Assembly: GCA_029961685.1 (NCBI GenBank)
Contig: JARWKL010000002.1
Location: forward strand, 24,644,908 to 24,708,907
From: Aristolochia californica
Lineage: Eukaryota; Streptophyta; Magnoliopsida; Piperales; Aristolochiaceae
DNA length: 64,000 nt
Direction: 5' to 3'
Part shown: one piece after another, positions 52,767-63,763 of the stretch
Numbering within the stretch: the stretch's first letter is position 1
Layout of the letters: each line of letters begins with the position of its first letter
The notes under the pieces: generated by a model
Database searches by the model: none
What the model saw: only the letters and a program-made list of their open reading frames with translations
What the model was told of the DNA's origin: nothing
Translations under genes and position numbers: made by a program

Positions 52767-52967
52767 TAGAGGAGGATATAGAGTCCTTATACAACTTATC
52801 ATTCAATCCTAATTACATTACAACTCTAACTCTTCAATTTAAGTTACTCTAATTTAAGTAAGTCTATCTAAACAACTAGAAGACTAACTTGAGTAGAACT
52901 AGGAGTCCTTCTTGATCTTCCAACTGATGTGATAAAGATGCCAGTTCATGGTAATCATTGTGGGTAC

Positions 52968-53142
52968 AACTTCTTATGTGCTTGAGCCCATCTTGTGGGC
53001 CTTCCATGGTCATGTGGCCCATCTTATAATACTCTTATATATTTGGGCCTTCCTTGGTCTTATGGGCTTGGGCCCATCTTCAAATACACTTCAATATGTG
53101 AGTCTTCCTTGGTCGTGTGGGTTTGGGCCCTGTCTTCCAACA
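52968..53142 (-). promoter_or_regulatory. U3 region with repeated GGGCCCA motifs
   Basis: Three to four imperfect repeats, each with a TGGGCC/GGCCCA-type core, most followed by a gACCAAGGAAG-type phrase (minus strand). In plants TGGGCC/T is the core of site II elements bound by TCP factors. The role here is inference. The same arrangement occurs in the 3' LTR at about 50570-50745. Confidence 0.5.
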
Positions 53143-53147
53143 TAAAT
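53143..53147 (+). other. Target-site duplication, right copy (taaat)
   Basis: Right partner of the 5-bp duplication; the satellite resumes with tcttttag immediately after. Confidence 0.6.
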
Positions 53148-55213
53148 TCTTTTAGTTTTTTATATATTAGGTTTTGCAATTATTGGAAAGGGGGGCGAGG
53201 CATTTTTGATTGAGTGTTGACTCCCGAACCATAAGTCATTTTTAACAAAAATTATAGTCGTTACACATCATTAATCGATAAAAACATTTACAATGATCTA
53301 TCATTGTTAGGTCCGCTTTTTGTAAATAGGCAAAAACCGGGTTATTTGGCTCTGGTAAATATGCCACCGCACGTTAACTTGGGAATTTAATTTTTTCTAC
53401 TCCTTGAAATTTTTGGATCATTATGTCATTTGTATCTTTAACATGTTTCAGGCATGCATATCCATATTAAAAACAAGTTAGGATCAATTAGAAATCTCTT
53501 TCTTTTTAAAATTTCACCAAGCTATTAGGGGTTGTACTAGTGGAATTTCCCAAACAGGGATAACAAAACTTTGATTTTCATTTTTTGTGCGTGAAATAAT
53601 TTTCATCACTTACATATATTATAGTTTTAATTTTTTTTCGCATACAAAACTCTAAAATTTTCATTTTTTTGTGATCTATTTGGCTTATCTTTCTGTTTAC
53701 AAGAAAAATAGGAGAGTGAAAACTCAAGTTTGGATTTGAAAAAAAATTGCACATCCAAGTTGGAAATGCTCAAATGCTAAGAGAGATAATTCCAAAACTA
53801 ATCTGTGATTTTTAAGGAATGTTAACTCTTTTAATTTTTTATATATTAGGTTTTGCAATCATTGAAAAACGGGGGGCGAGGGATTTTTAACTGAGTGTTG
53901 AATCCCAAAGCATAAGTCTTTTCTAACAAAAATTATAGCCGTTACACATCATTAATCGATAAACACTTTTACGATGATCTATGATTGTAAGCTCCTCTTT
54001 TTGTAAATAGGCAAAAAGTGGGTTGTTTGTCTCTGGTAAATATCCCACCGCACGTTAACTTGAGAATTTAATTGTTTCTACTCCTTGAAATTTTTCGATT
54101 ATTAGGTCATTTGCATCTTTAACATGTTTAGGGCATGTATATCTATATTTAAAACATGTTAAGATCAATTAGAAATATAAAATTTTACCAAGGTATTAGG
54201 GGTTCTACTAGTGGAATATCCCCAACATGGATAACAAAACTTTGATGTTCATTTTTATTGAGTGAAATAATTTTCTTCTCTTACATTTAATATAGTTTTC
54301 GATATTTTGCATACATAAACTCTTAAATTTTCATTCTATTTTGATCTAATTGCCTTATCTTTTTGTTTACGAGAAAAATGGGAGTCAAGTTTGGATTTAA
54401 AAAAAATGGAAAATCCAAAATGGAAATACAAAAATACTGAGAGAGAAAATTCCAAAAAGTACATGTGATTTTTAAGGATTGTAAATTCTTTTAGTTTTTT
54501 ATATATTAGGATTTTCAATCATCAGAAAATGGGGGGCGAGGCATTTTTAACTAAGTGTTGACTCCCATACCATATGTCATTTCTACCAAAAATTATAGCA
54601 GTAACACATCATTAATCGATCAAAACATTTACGATGATCTATGATTGCTAGGTCCGGTTTTTTTAAATAGGCAAAAAGTGGGTTGTTTGGCTCTTGTAAA
54701 TATCCCACCGCACATTAACTTCAGAATTTAATTTTTTCTACTCCTTGATTTAATTTTTTATCATAGTACATTTGCATCTTCAACATGTTTCAGGCATGCA
54801 TATCCATATTTAATACATGTTAGGATCCAATTAGTAATCACTTTCTTATAAAATTCCACAAAGCTATTAGGGGTTGTACTAGTTGAATTTCCCAAACATG
54901 GATAACAAAACTTTGGGGTTAATGTTTAGTGTGTGAAATAATTTTCTACACTTACATTTGTTATAGTTTTCAATTTTTTGCATACATAAACTCTACAATT
55001 TTATTTTTGTTGTGATCTATTTGCCTTATCCTTTTGTTTACGAGAAAAATGGGAGTTTGAAAACTCAAGTTTGGATTTGAAAAAAAAATAAACATCCAAA
55101 ATGGAAATGCACAAATGTTGAAACAGATAATTCCAAAAAGTATCTGTGATTTTTAAGGATTGTAAAATCTTTTATTTTTTTATATATTAGGTTTTTCAAT
55201 CATCGAAAAGGGA

Positions 55214-55232
55214 GGGGGGGGGGGGGGGGGGG
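55214..55232 (+). repeat. G run, 19 bases
   Basis: Usual monomer position. First of three consecutive units with expanded runs. Confidence 0.95.
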
Positions 55233-55885
55233 CGTGGCATTTTTAACAGAGAGTTAACTCCCTAACCTAAGTCATTTCTACCAAAAATTATAGCCGTTAC
55301 ACATCATTAATCATTCAAAACATTTACAGTGATCTATAATGGTAAGGTTCACTTTTTTAAATCGGAAAAAAGTGGGTTGTTTGGCTCTAGTAAATATCCC
55401 ACCACACGTTAACTTGAGAATTTAATTTTTTCTTCTCCAGGAAATTTTTGGATAATTAGGTCATTTGCATCTTCAACAAGTTTCTGGCATTCATATCTAT
55501 ATTTAAAACATGTTCGGATCCAATTAGAAATCTCTTTCTTATAAAATTCCATCAAGCTTTTAGGGGTTATACTAGTGGAATTTCCCAAACATGGATAACA
55601 AAACTTTGGTGTTCATTTTTAGTTCGTGAAATAATTTTCTTCACTTAGATTTATAATAGTTTTTGATTTTTTGCATAAATAAACTCTAAAATTTTCATTT
55701 TTTGTGGTTTATTTGCCTTTTCTTTTTTTTTTACGAGAAAAATGGAGAGTGAAAAGTCAAGATTGGATTTGAAAAAAATTTAACATCCAAAATGGAAATG
55801 AAAAAATACTGGAGAGATAATTCCAAAATGTATATGTAAACTCTCTTATTTTTATATATTAGGTTTTGCAATCATTGGAAAAGAA

Positions 55886-55915
<30 letters not shown>
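55886..55915 (+). repeat. G run, 30 bases
   Basis: Usual monomer position, followed by ttgtgagggggtgagg. Confidence 0.95.
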
Positions 55916-55917
<2 letters not shown>

Positions 55918-56604
55918 GTGAGGGGGTGAGGCATTTTTAACTGAGTGTTGACTCCCAAACCATAAGTCATTTCTAAAAAAAATTATAGCTGTTACACATC
56001 ATTAATCGATAAAAACATTTACGATGATCTATGATTGTTAGGTCCACTTTTCCTAAAAAGCTAAAAAGTGGGTTGTTTGGCTCTGGTAAATATCCCACCA
56101 CATGTTAACTAGAGAATTTAATTTTTTCTTGTCCTTGATATTTTTGGATCATTATGTCATTTGCATCTTCAACATGTTTCTGGCATGTGTATCTATATTT
56201 AAAACATGTTAGGGCCAATTAGAAATCTCTTTTGTATCAAATTCCACCAAGGTATTAGGGGTTGTACTAGTGGAATTTCCCAAACATGGATAACAAAACT
56301 TTGGTGTTAATTTTTAGTGAGTGAAATAATTTTCTTCACATACATTTATTATAGTTTTCAATTTTTTGTGTACATAAACTCTAAAATTTTCACTTTGTTG
56401 TGATCTAATTGCCTTATCTTTTTCTTTACAAGAAAAATGGGAGAGTAAAAACTGAAGTTTGGATTTGAAAAAAAATTGAACATCCAAAACGGAAATGCAA
56501 AAATACTGAGAGAGATAATTCTGAAAATTATATGTGAATTTTAATGATTGTAAACTCTTTAAGTTTTTTATATATTAGGTTTTGTAATCATCGGAAGAGG
56601 GAGA

Positions 56605-56617
56605 GGGGGGGGGGGGG
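56605..56617 (+). repeat. G run, 13 bases, in a longer G-rich stretch
   Basis: Usual monomer position; followed by tggggtggtggttgagg, a non-homopolymer G-rich extension. Confidence 0.95.
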
Positions 56618-57954
56618 TGGGGTGGTGGTTGAGGGGCGAGGAATCTTTTACTGAGAGTTGACACCAAAAACATAAGTCATTTCTAAGAAAAATTGGTTCC
56701 GTCACACATCATTAAATGATCAAAATATTTACGATGATCAAGAATTGTTAGGTCAATTTTTTTTAAAAAGGCAAAAACTAAGTTGTTTCGCTTTGGTAAA
56801 TATCCCACCACACGTTAACTTGAGAATTTAATTTTTTCTTCTCCTTGAAATTTTTGGATCATTAGGTCATTTGCATCTTCAACATGTATCAGGCATGCAT
56901 ATCCATATTTAAAACATGTTAGGATCAATTAGGAATCTCTTTCTTATAAAATTCCACCAAGCTATTAGGGGTTGTACTAGTGGAATTTCCCAAACATGGA
57001 TAAGAAAACTTTGGTGTTCATTTTTAGTGCGTGAAATAATTTTCTTCATTTACATTTATTATAGTTTTCAATTTTTTGCATACATAAACTCAGAAATTTT
57101 CATTTTTTTGTGATCTATTTGCCTTATCTTTTTGTTTACAAGATAAATGGGAGACTGAAAGCTCAAGTTTGGATTTGAAAAAAAAATTGAACATCCAAAA
57201 TGGAAACGTACAAATGCTGAGAGAGATAATTCCTAAAAGTATCTATGATTTTTATGGATTGTAAACTCTTTTAGTGTTTTATATATTAGGTTTTGCAATC
57301 ATTGGAATAGAGGGACGAGGCATTGTTAACTGAGTGTTGACTCCCAAACCATAAGTCATGACTAACAAAAATTATTGCCATTACACATCATTAATCAATC
57401 AAAACGTTTACGATGATCTATGATTGTTAGGTCCGTTTATTGTTAAAAAGTAAAAATTAGGTGTTTTCGCTCCACTGTACGTAAACTTGAGAATTTAATA
57501 TTTTGTACCCCTTGAAAATTTTGGATCATTACGTCATTTGCATCTTCAACAAGTTTAAAGCATGCATATCCATATTTAAAACATGTTAGAATCAATTAGA
57601 AATCTCTTTCTTACAAAATTCCACCAAGCTATTAGGGGTTGTACTAGTGGAATTTCCCTAACATGGATAACAAAACTTAGGTGTTCATTTTTAGTGTGTG
57701 AAATAATTGTCATTACTTATATTTATTATAGTTTTCATTTATTTGCATCCATAAACTCAAAAATTTCAATTTTTTTTTGTGATCTATTTGCCTTAGCTTT
57801 TTGTTTACGAGAAAAAAGGAGTGAAAACTCAAGTTTCGATTTGAAAAAATTAATCCAAAATGGAACTGCACAAATGCCGAAAGTGATAATTCCAAAAATT
57901 ATATGTGATTTTTAAGGATTGTACACTCTTTTAGGTTTTGCAATCATCAGAAGA

Positions 57955-57966
57955 GGGGGGGGGGGG
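57955..57966 (+). repeat. G run, 12 bases
   Basis: Usual monomer position; about 13 bp are also missing just upstream, near 57933. Confidence 0.95.
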
Positions 57967-58624
57967 AGAGGCATTTTTAACTAAGTCTGGACTCCCAAAA
58001 CAAAAGTCATTTCTAACAAAAATTATAGCCATTTCACATCATTAATCAATCAAAAAATTTATGATGATCTATGATTGTTAGGTCCGCTTTTTGTAAATAG
58101 GCAAAAAGTGGGTTGTTTGGCTCTATTAAATATCCCACCGCACGTTAACTTGAGAATTTAATTTTTTTTACTCCTTGAAATTTTGAATCATTTGGTCATT
58201 TTGCATCTTCAACATATTACAGGCATGCATATCTACATTGAAAAAAAGTTCGGATCAATTAGAAATCTCTTTCTTATAAAATTCCACCAAGCTATTAGGG
58301 GTTGTACAAATGGAATTTCCCAAACCTGGATAACAAACTTTGGTGTTCATTTGTAGTGCGTGAAATAGTTTTCTTCACTGACATTTATTATAGTTTTCAA
58401 TTTTTTGCAAACATAAACTCTAAAATTTTCATTTTGTTGTGATCTATTTGCCTTATCGTTTTCTTTACGAGAAAAATGGGAGAGACAAAAATCTTGTTTG
58501 GATTTGAAAAAAAATTGAACATCCAAAATGGAATTGCACAAATGCTGAGAGAAATAATTCCAAAAAGTTTCTGTGATTTTGAAGTACTGTAAACTCTTTT
58601 ATATTTTTATATATTAGGTTATCC

Positions 58625-58660
58625 AATCATCGAAAAAGGGGGATAGCAAAACTTTGGTGT
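58625..58660 (+). repeat. Deletion joint starting at a G run
   Basis: Near 58638-58642 aaaaaggggg is followed directly by atagcaaaactttgg. The G run of one unit is joined to the gataacaaaac phrase of the next and about 0.4 kb is missing. A shared gg(g)ata could have guided the joint. Confidence 0.75.
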
Positions 58661-59027
58661 TCATTTTTTGTGCGTGAAATAATTTTCTTCACTTACATTT
58701 ATTATAGTTTTCAATTTTTTACATCCATAAACTCTAAAATTTTATTTTTGTAGTGATCTATTTGCCATATCTTTTTGTTTTTGACAAAAATACAACAAAA
58801 ATGGAAGAGTGAAAACTCAGGTTTCGATTTGAAAAAAAATGATCCAAAATGTAAATGCACAAATACTGAGAGAGATAATTCCAAAAAGTATCTGTGCTTT
58901 TTAAGGCTTCTAAACTCTTTCAGTTTTTTATATATTAGGTTTTGCTATCATCAGAAAAGGGGCGTGAGGCATTTTTAACTGAGTGTTGACTCCAATACCA
59001 TAAGTCATTTCTAACAAAAATAACAGT

Positions 59028-59400
59028 TGTTACACATCATTAATCAATCAAAACATTTACGATGATCTACGATTGTTAGGGTCACTTTGGTGACTAGGCA
59101 AAAATAGGGTTGTTTGGCTCTGGTAAATATCCCACCACACGTTAGCTTGAGAATTTTATTTTTTCTACTCCTTGAAATTTTTGGATCATTAGGACATTTG
59201 TATCTTCAACTTGTTTCTGGCATGCATATCAATATTTAAAACATGTTAGGATCAATTATAAATCTCTTTCTTATAAAATTCCACCAAGCTATTAAGGGTT
59301 GTAATTGTGGAATTTCCCTACAAAGGATAACAAAACTTTGTTGTTCAATTTTAGTGTTTGAAATAATTTTCTTCACTTTCATTTATTTTAGTTTTTAATT
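59028..59400 (+). repeat. Monomer subtype with ggtgactaggc, copy 1
   Basis: Shares with 62429 and 63764 the uncommon stretches ttggtga(c/a)taggc, ctattaagg, gtaattgtggaatttccc (close variant at 63764) and, with 62429, tacaaaggataac. The preceding unit end (gtgctttttaagg, 58897) is also shared. The spacing is 3,401 bp to 62429 and 1,335 bp from there to 63764. Confidence 0.75.
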
Positions 59401-61069
59401 TTTTTCAAACATAAACTCTAAAATTTTCATTTTGTTGTGATTTATTTGCCATATCTTTTTGTTTACGAGAAAAATGGGAGAGTGAAAACTCAAGTTTGGA
59501 TTTGAAAAAAAATCGAACATCCAAAATGGAAATGCACAAATGTTTAAAGAGATAATTCCAAAAAGTATCTGTGATTTTAAAGGATTGTAAACATTTTTAG
59601 TTTTTTATATATTTGGTTTTGCAATCATCGAAAAAGGGGGGCGAGGCATTTTTAACTGAGTGTTGACTCACAAACCATAAGTCAGTTCTAACAAAAATTA
59701 TGGTCGTTATACTTCATTAATCAATCGAAACATTTATGATGATCTATTATTGTTAGGTCCATTTTTTGTAAATAGGCAAAAACTAGGTTGTTTGTCTCTG
59801 GTAAATATCCCACCTCCCGTTAACTTGAGAATTTAATTTTTTCTACTCCTTGAAAATTTTGGATCATTAGGTCATTTGCATCTTCAACATGTTTCAGGGA
59901 CGCATATCCACATTTAAAACATGGTAGGATCAATTAGAAATCTCTTCCTTATAAAATTCCACCAAACTATTAGGGGTAGTACTAGTGGAATTTCCCAAAC
60001 ATGGATAACAAAACTTTCGTGTTCATTTTTTGTGCTGGAAATAATTTTCTGCACTTACATTTATTATAGTTTTTAATTTTTTTCATATATAAACTCTAAA
60101 ATTTTTATTTTGTTGTAAGCCATTATCCTTATCTTTTATTTTCGAGTAAAATAGGAGAGTGAAAACTCAAGTTTGGATTTAAAAAAAAATTGAGCATCAA
60201 CAATGGAAATGAACAAATGCTGAGAGAGATAATTCTAAAAAGTATCTATGATTTTTAAGGATTGTAAAATCTTTTAGTTTTTGATATATTAGGTTTTGCA
60301 ATCATCGGAAAAGAGGGTGCGAGGCATTTTTAACTGAGTGTTGATTCCCAAACCATAAGTCTTTTCTTGCAAAAATTGTAGCCGTTACACATCATTAATC
60401 GATCAAAACATTTACGATGATCTATGATTTTAGGTCTGCTTTTGGTAAATAGGCAAAAAATGGGTTGTTTGGCTCAGGTAAATATCCCACCAGACGTTAA
60501 CTTGAGAATTTAATTTTTTCTACTCCTTGAAATTTATGGATCATGAGGTCATTTGCATCTTCAACATGTTTCAGGCTTGCATGTACATATTTAGAACATG
60601 TTAGGATCAATTAGAAATCAATTTCTTATAAAATTCCACCAAGCTATTAGGGGTTGTAGTAGTGGAATTTCCCAAACATGGATAACAAAACTTTGGTGTT
60701 CATTTTTAGTGTGTTAAATAATTTTTTTCTCTTACACTTGTTACAGTTTTCAATTTTCTGCATACAAAAACTCTAAAATTTTTATTTTGTCATGATATTT
60801 TTACCTTATCTTTTCGTTTACGATAAAAATGGGAGAGTGAAAACTCAAGTTTGGATTTGAAAAAAAATTGAACATCCAAAATGGAAATGCAGAAATTCTA
60901 AGAGAGATAATTCCAAAAAGTATCAGTGATTTTAAGGATTGTAAACTCTTTTAGTTTTTTATATATTAGGTTTTGCAATCATTGAAAAAGAGTGGGTGTG
61001 GCATTTTTAATTGAGTGTTGACTCCCAATGCATAAGTCATTTCTAAACAAAATTATAGCCGTTACACAT

Positions 61070-61751
61070 CATTAATCAATCAAAACATTTACATCATCAA
61101 TGAGTGTTTGGTTCACTTTTTGTAAATAGGCAAAAAGTGGGTTGTTTGGCTCTTGTTAATATCCCACCGCTCGTTAACTTGAAAATTTACTTTTCTCCAC
61201 TCCTTGAAATTTTTGGATCATTAGGTCATTTGCATCTTCAACATGTTTCAAGCATGCATATCCATATTTAAAACATGTTAGGATCAATTAGAAATCTCTT
61301 TCATATAAAATTCCACCAAGATATTAGGGGTTGAACTTGTGGAATTTCCAAAACATGGATAACAAAACTTTGATGTTCATTTTTAGTGCAATAAATAATT
61401 TTTTTCCCATATATTTATTAATGTTTTCAATTTTTTTGCATATATAAACTCTAAAATTATCATTTTGTTTTTGCCAAATCTTTTTTTACGAGAAAAATGG
61501 GAGAGTGAAAACCCAAGTTTGGATTTGAAAAAAAATTGAACAGCCAAAAAGGAAATGCACAAATGCTGAGAGAGATAATTCCAAAAAGTAGCTTTGATTT
61601 TTAAGGATTGTAAACTCTTTTTGTTTTATATATATTACATTTTGCAATCATCGGAAAAGGGGGGGGAAGGGGGGGGGGGGGGGGGGGGGGTGGCATTCTT
61701 AGCTGAGTGTTGACTTCGAAACCATAAGTCATTTCTAACAAAAATTATAGC
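61070..61751 (+). repeat. Representative satellite monomer (682 bp)
   Basis: A near-complete unit showing the usual order of landmarks. It opens with the anchor cgttacacatcattaat, then the aataggcaaaaagtgggttg and ggtcatttgcatcttc phrases. A first dyad follows (AACATGTTT 61240-61248 and AAACATGTT 61271-61279) around a GCATGC/ATGCAT palindrome. A second dyad follows (AAATTCCAC 61308-61316 and GTGGAATTT 61339-61347). Next come T-rich stretches, an A8 run at 61528-61535, the gagagagataattcc phrase, and the G run (8 G, AA, then 22 G at 61669-61690). The unit closes with ccataagtcatttctaac. The length is close to four nucleosome repeats, which is only suggestive. Confidence 0.9.
61669..61690 (+). 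repeat. G run, 22 bases
   Basis: Usual monomer position, preceded by eight Gs and AA. Confidence 0.95.
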
Positions 61752-62428
61752 CATTACATATAATTAATTGTCCAAAGTATTTACGATGATCTATGATTTT
61801 TTACGTCCGTTTTTTTAAATAGGCAAAAAGTGGGTATTTGGCTATGGTAAATATCCCACCGCATGTTAACTAGAGAATTAATTTTTTTGTACTCCTTGAA
61901 GTTTTTGGATCATTTGGTAATTTGCATTTTTAAAATGTTTCAGGCATGCATATCCATATTTAAAACATCTTAGGATCAATTAGAAATCTCTTTCTTATAA
62001 AATTCCACAAAGCTATTAGGGGTAGTACTAGTGGAATTTCCAAAACATGGATAACAAAACTTTGGTGTTCGTTTTTAGTGCTAGAAATAATTTTCTTCAC
62101 TTATATTTATTAAAGTTTTCAATTTTTTGCTTACATAAACTCTAAAATTTTCATTTTTTTGTGATCTATTTGCCTTATCCTTTTTTTTACAAGAGAAATG
62201 AGAGAGAGAAAACACTAGTTTGGATTTGAAAAAAAATTGAACATCCAAAATGGAAAGGCACAAATTATGAGAGAGATAATTCCAAAAAGTATTTGTGCTT
62301 TTTAAGGATTCTAAACTCTTTCATTTTTTTATATATTAGATTTTGCAATCATCAGAAAAGGGGGGTGAGGCATTTTTTACTGAGTGTTCACTCCCAAACC
62401 ATAAGTCATTTCTAACAAAAATTATAGC

Positions 62429-62800
62429 CATTACACATCATTAATAAATCAAAACATTTATGATGATCAATGATTGTTAGGGTCGCTTTTGGTGAATAGG
62501 TAAAAATAGGGTTGTTTGGCTCTGGTAAATATCCCACCACACGTTAACTTGAGAATTTTATTTTTTCTTCTCCTTGAAATATTTGGGTCATTAGGTCATT
62601 TGCATCTTCAACTCTGTTCAGCGATGCATATCAATATTTAAAACATGTTAGGATATTAGAAATATTTTTCTTATAAAATTCCACCAAGCTATTAAGGATT
62701 GTAATTGTGGAATTTCCCTACAAAGGATAACAAAAATTTGGTGTTTATTTTTAGTGTTTGAAAAAATTTTCTTCACATACATTTATTTTAGTCTTCAATT
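62429..62800 (+). repeat. Monomer subtype with ggtgaatagg, copy 2
   Basis: Second member of the 59028/62429/63764 set, five monomers after the first and two before the third. It carries ggtgaataggt, gtaattgtggaatttccc and tacaaaggataac. The unit loses about 25 bp near 62930. Confidence 0.75.
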
Positions 62801-63763
62801 TTTTCTATACAAAAACTCTAAAATTTTTATTTTGTTGTGATCTTTTTTCCTTATCTTTTTGTTTACGAGAAAAATGGCAGAGTTAAAACACAAGTTTGGA
62901 TTTGAAAAAAAATTGAACATCCAAAAAGGAGAGATTATTTTTAAAAGTATCTGTGATTTTTAAGGATTGAAAAATCTTTTAGGTTTTTATGTATTAGGTT
63001 TTGTAATCATTCGGAAAGGGGGCGAGGCATTTTTAACTCAGTGTTAACTCCCAATCCATAAGTCATTTGTAACAAAAATTATAGCCGTTGCACATCATTA
63101 ATCAATCAAAAAATTTACGATGATCTATGATTGTTAGGTCCCCTTTTTGTAAATAGGCAAAAAGTGGGTTGTTTGGCTCTGTTAAATATCCCACCACACA
63201 TTAACTTTAGAATTTAATTTTATCTACTCCTTGAAATTTTTGGATCATTAGGTCATTTGCTTCTTCAAAATGTTTCAGGCATGCATATCCATATTTAAAA
63301 ATTTTTAGGATCAATTAGAAAAAACTTTCTTATAAAATTCCACCAAGCTATTAGGGATTGTACTAGTGGAATTTCCCAAACATGGATAACAAAACTTTGG
63401 TGTTCATTTTCAATGCTTGAAATAAATTTCTTCACTTACATTTATCAAAGTTTTCAATATTTTTCATACATAAACTCTAAAATTTTTATTTTGATGTGAT
63501 CTATTTGCCTTATCTTTTAGTTTATGAGAAAAATGGGAGAGAGAAACACAAGTTTGGATTTGAAAAAAAATTGAAAATCCAAAATTCAACGGCACAAATG
63601 CTGAGAGAGATAATTCAAAAAATTATTTGTGCCTTTTAAGGATTCTAAACTCTTTTAGTGTTTTATATATTAGGTTTTGCAATTATCGGAAAAGGGGGGG
63701 TGAGGCATTTTTAACTGAGTGTTGACTCCCAAACCATAAGTCATTTCTAACAAAAATTATAGC

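Larger units (their letters stand above)
50288..53142 (-). mobile_element. Non-autonomous LTR retrotransposon inserted in the satellite
   Basis: A 2,855-bp element read on the minus strand. The 5' LTR lies at the right (52686-53142) and the 3' LTR at the left (50288-50745). Next to the 5' LTR is a primer binding site matching the tRNA-iMet class; next to the 3' LTR is a polypurine tract. The interior (about 1.93 kb) shows no gag, protease, integrase or reverse transcriptase reading on either strand, so mobility would need proteins from a relative. The iMet primer site is common in Copia-type and many other plant elements, so the superfamily stays open. The two LTRs differ at about 30 of 457 sites by eye, so the insertion is not recent. 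It splits one monomer cleanly, between the aaggattg and ctcttttag phrases. Confidence 0.9.
52686..53142 (-). repeat. 5' LTR (457 bp)
   Basis: On the minus strand it starts TGTTGG and ends TCAATA, abutting the primer binding site. U3 holds several GGGCCCAA/TGGGCC-type motifs within roughly 30-60-bp imperfect repeats (52968-53142). A TATA-like CTATAAATAG lies at 52757-52766, with U5 following. If the LTR ends are placed at CAATA, the terminal bases are TG...TA rather than TG...CA. An alternative is that the LTR ends at TCA and ATA is spacer, but then the flanking duplication is lost. Confidence 0.88.
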
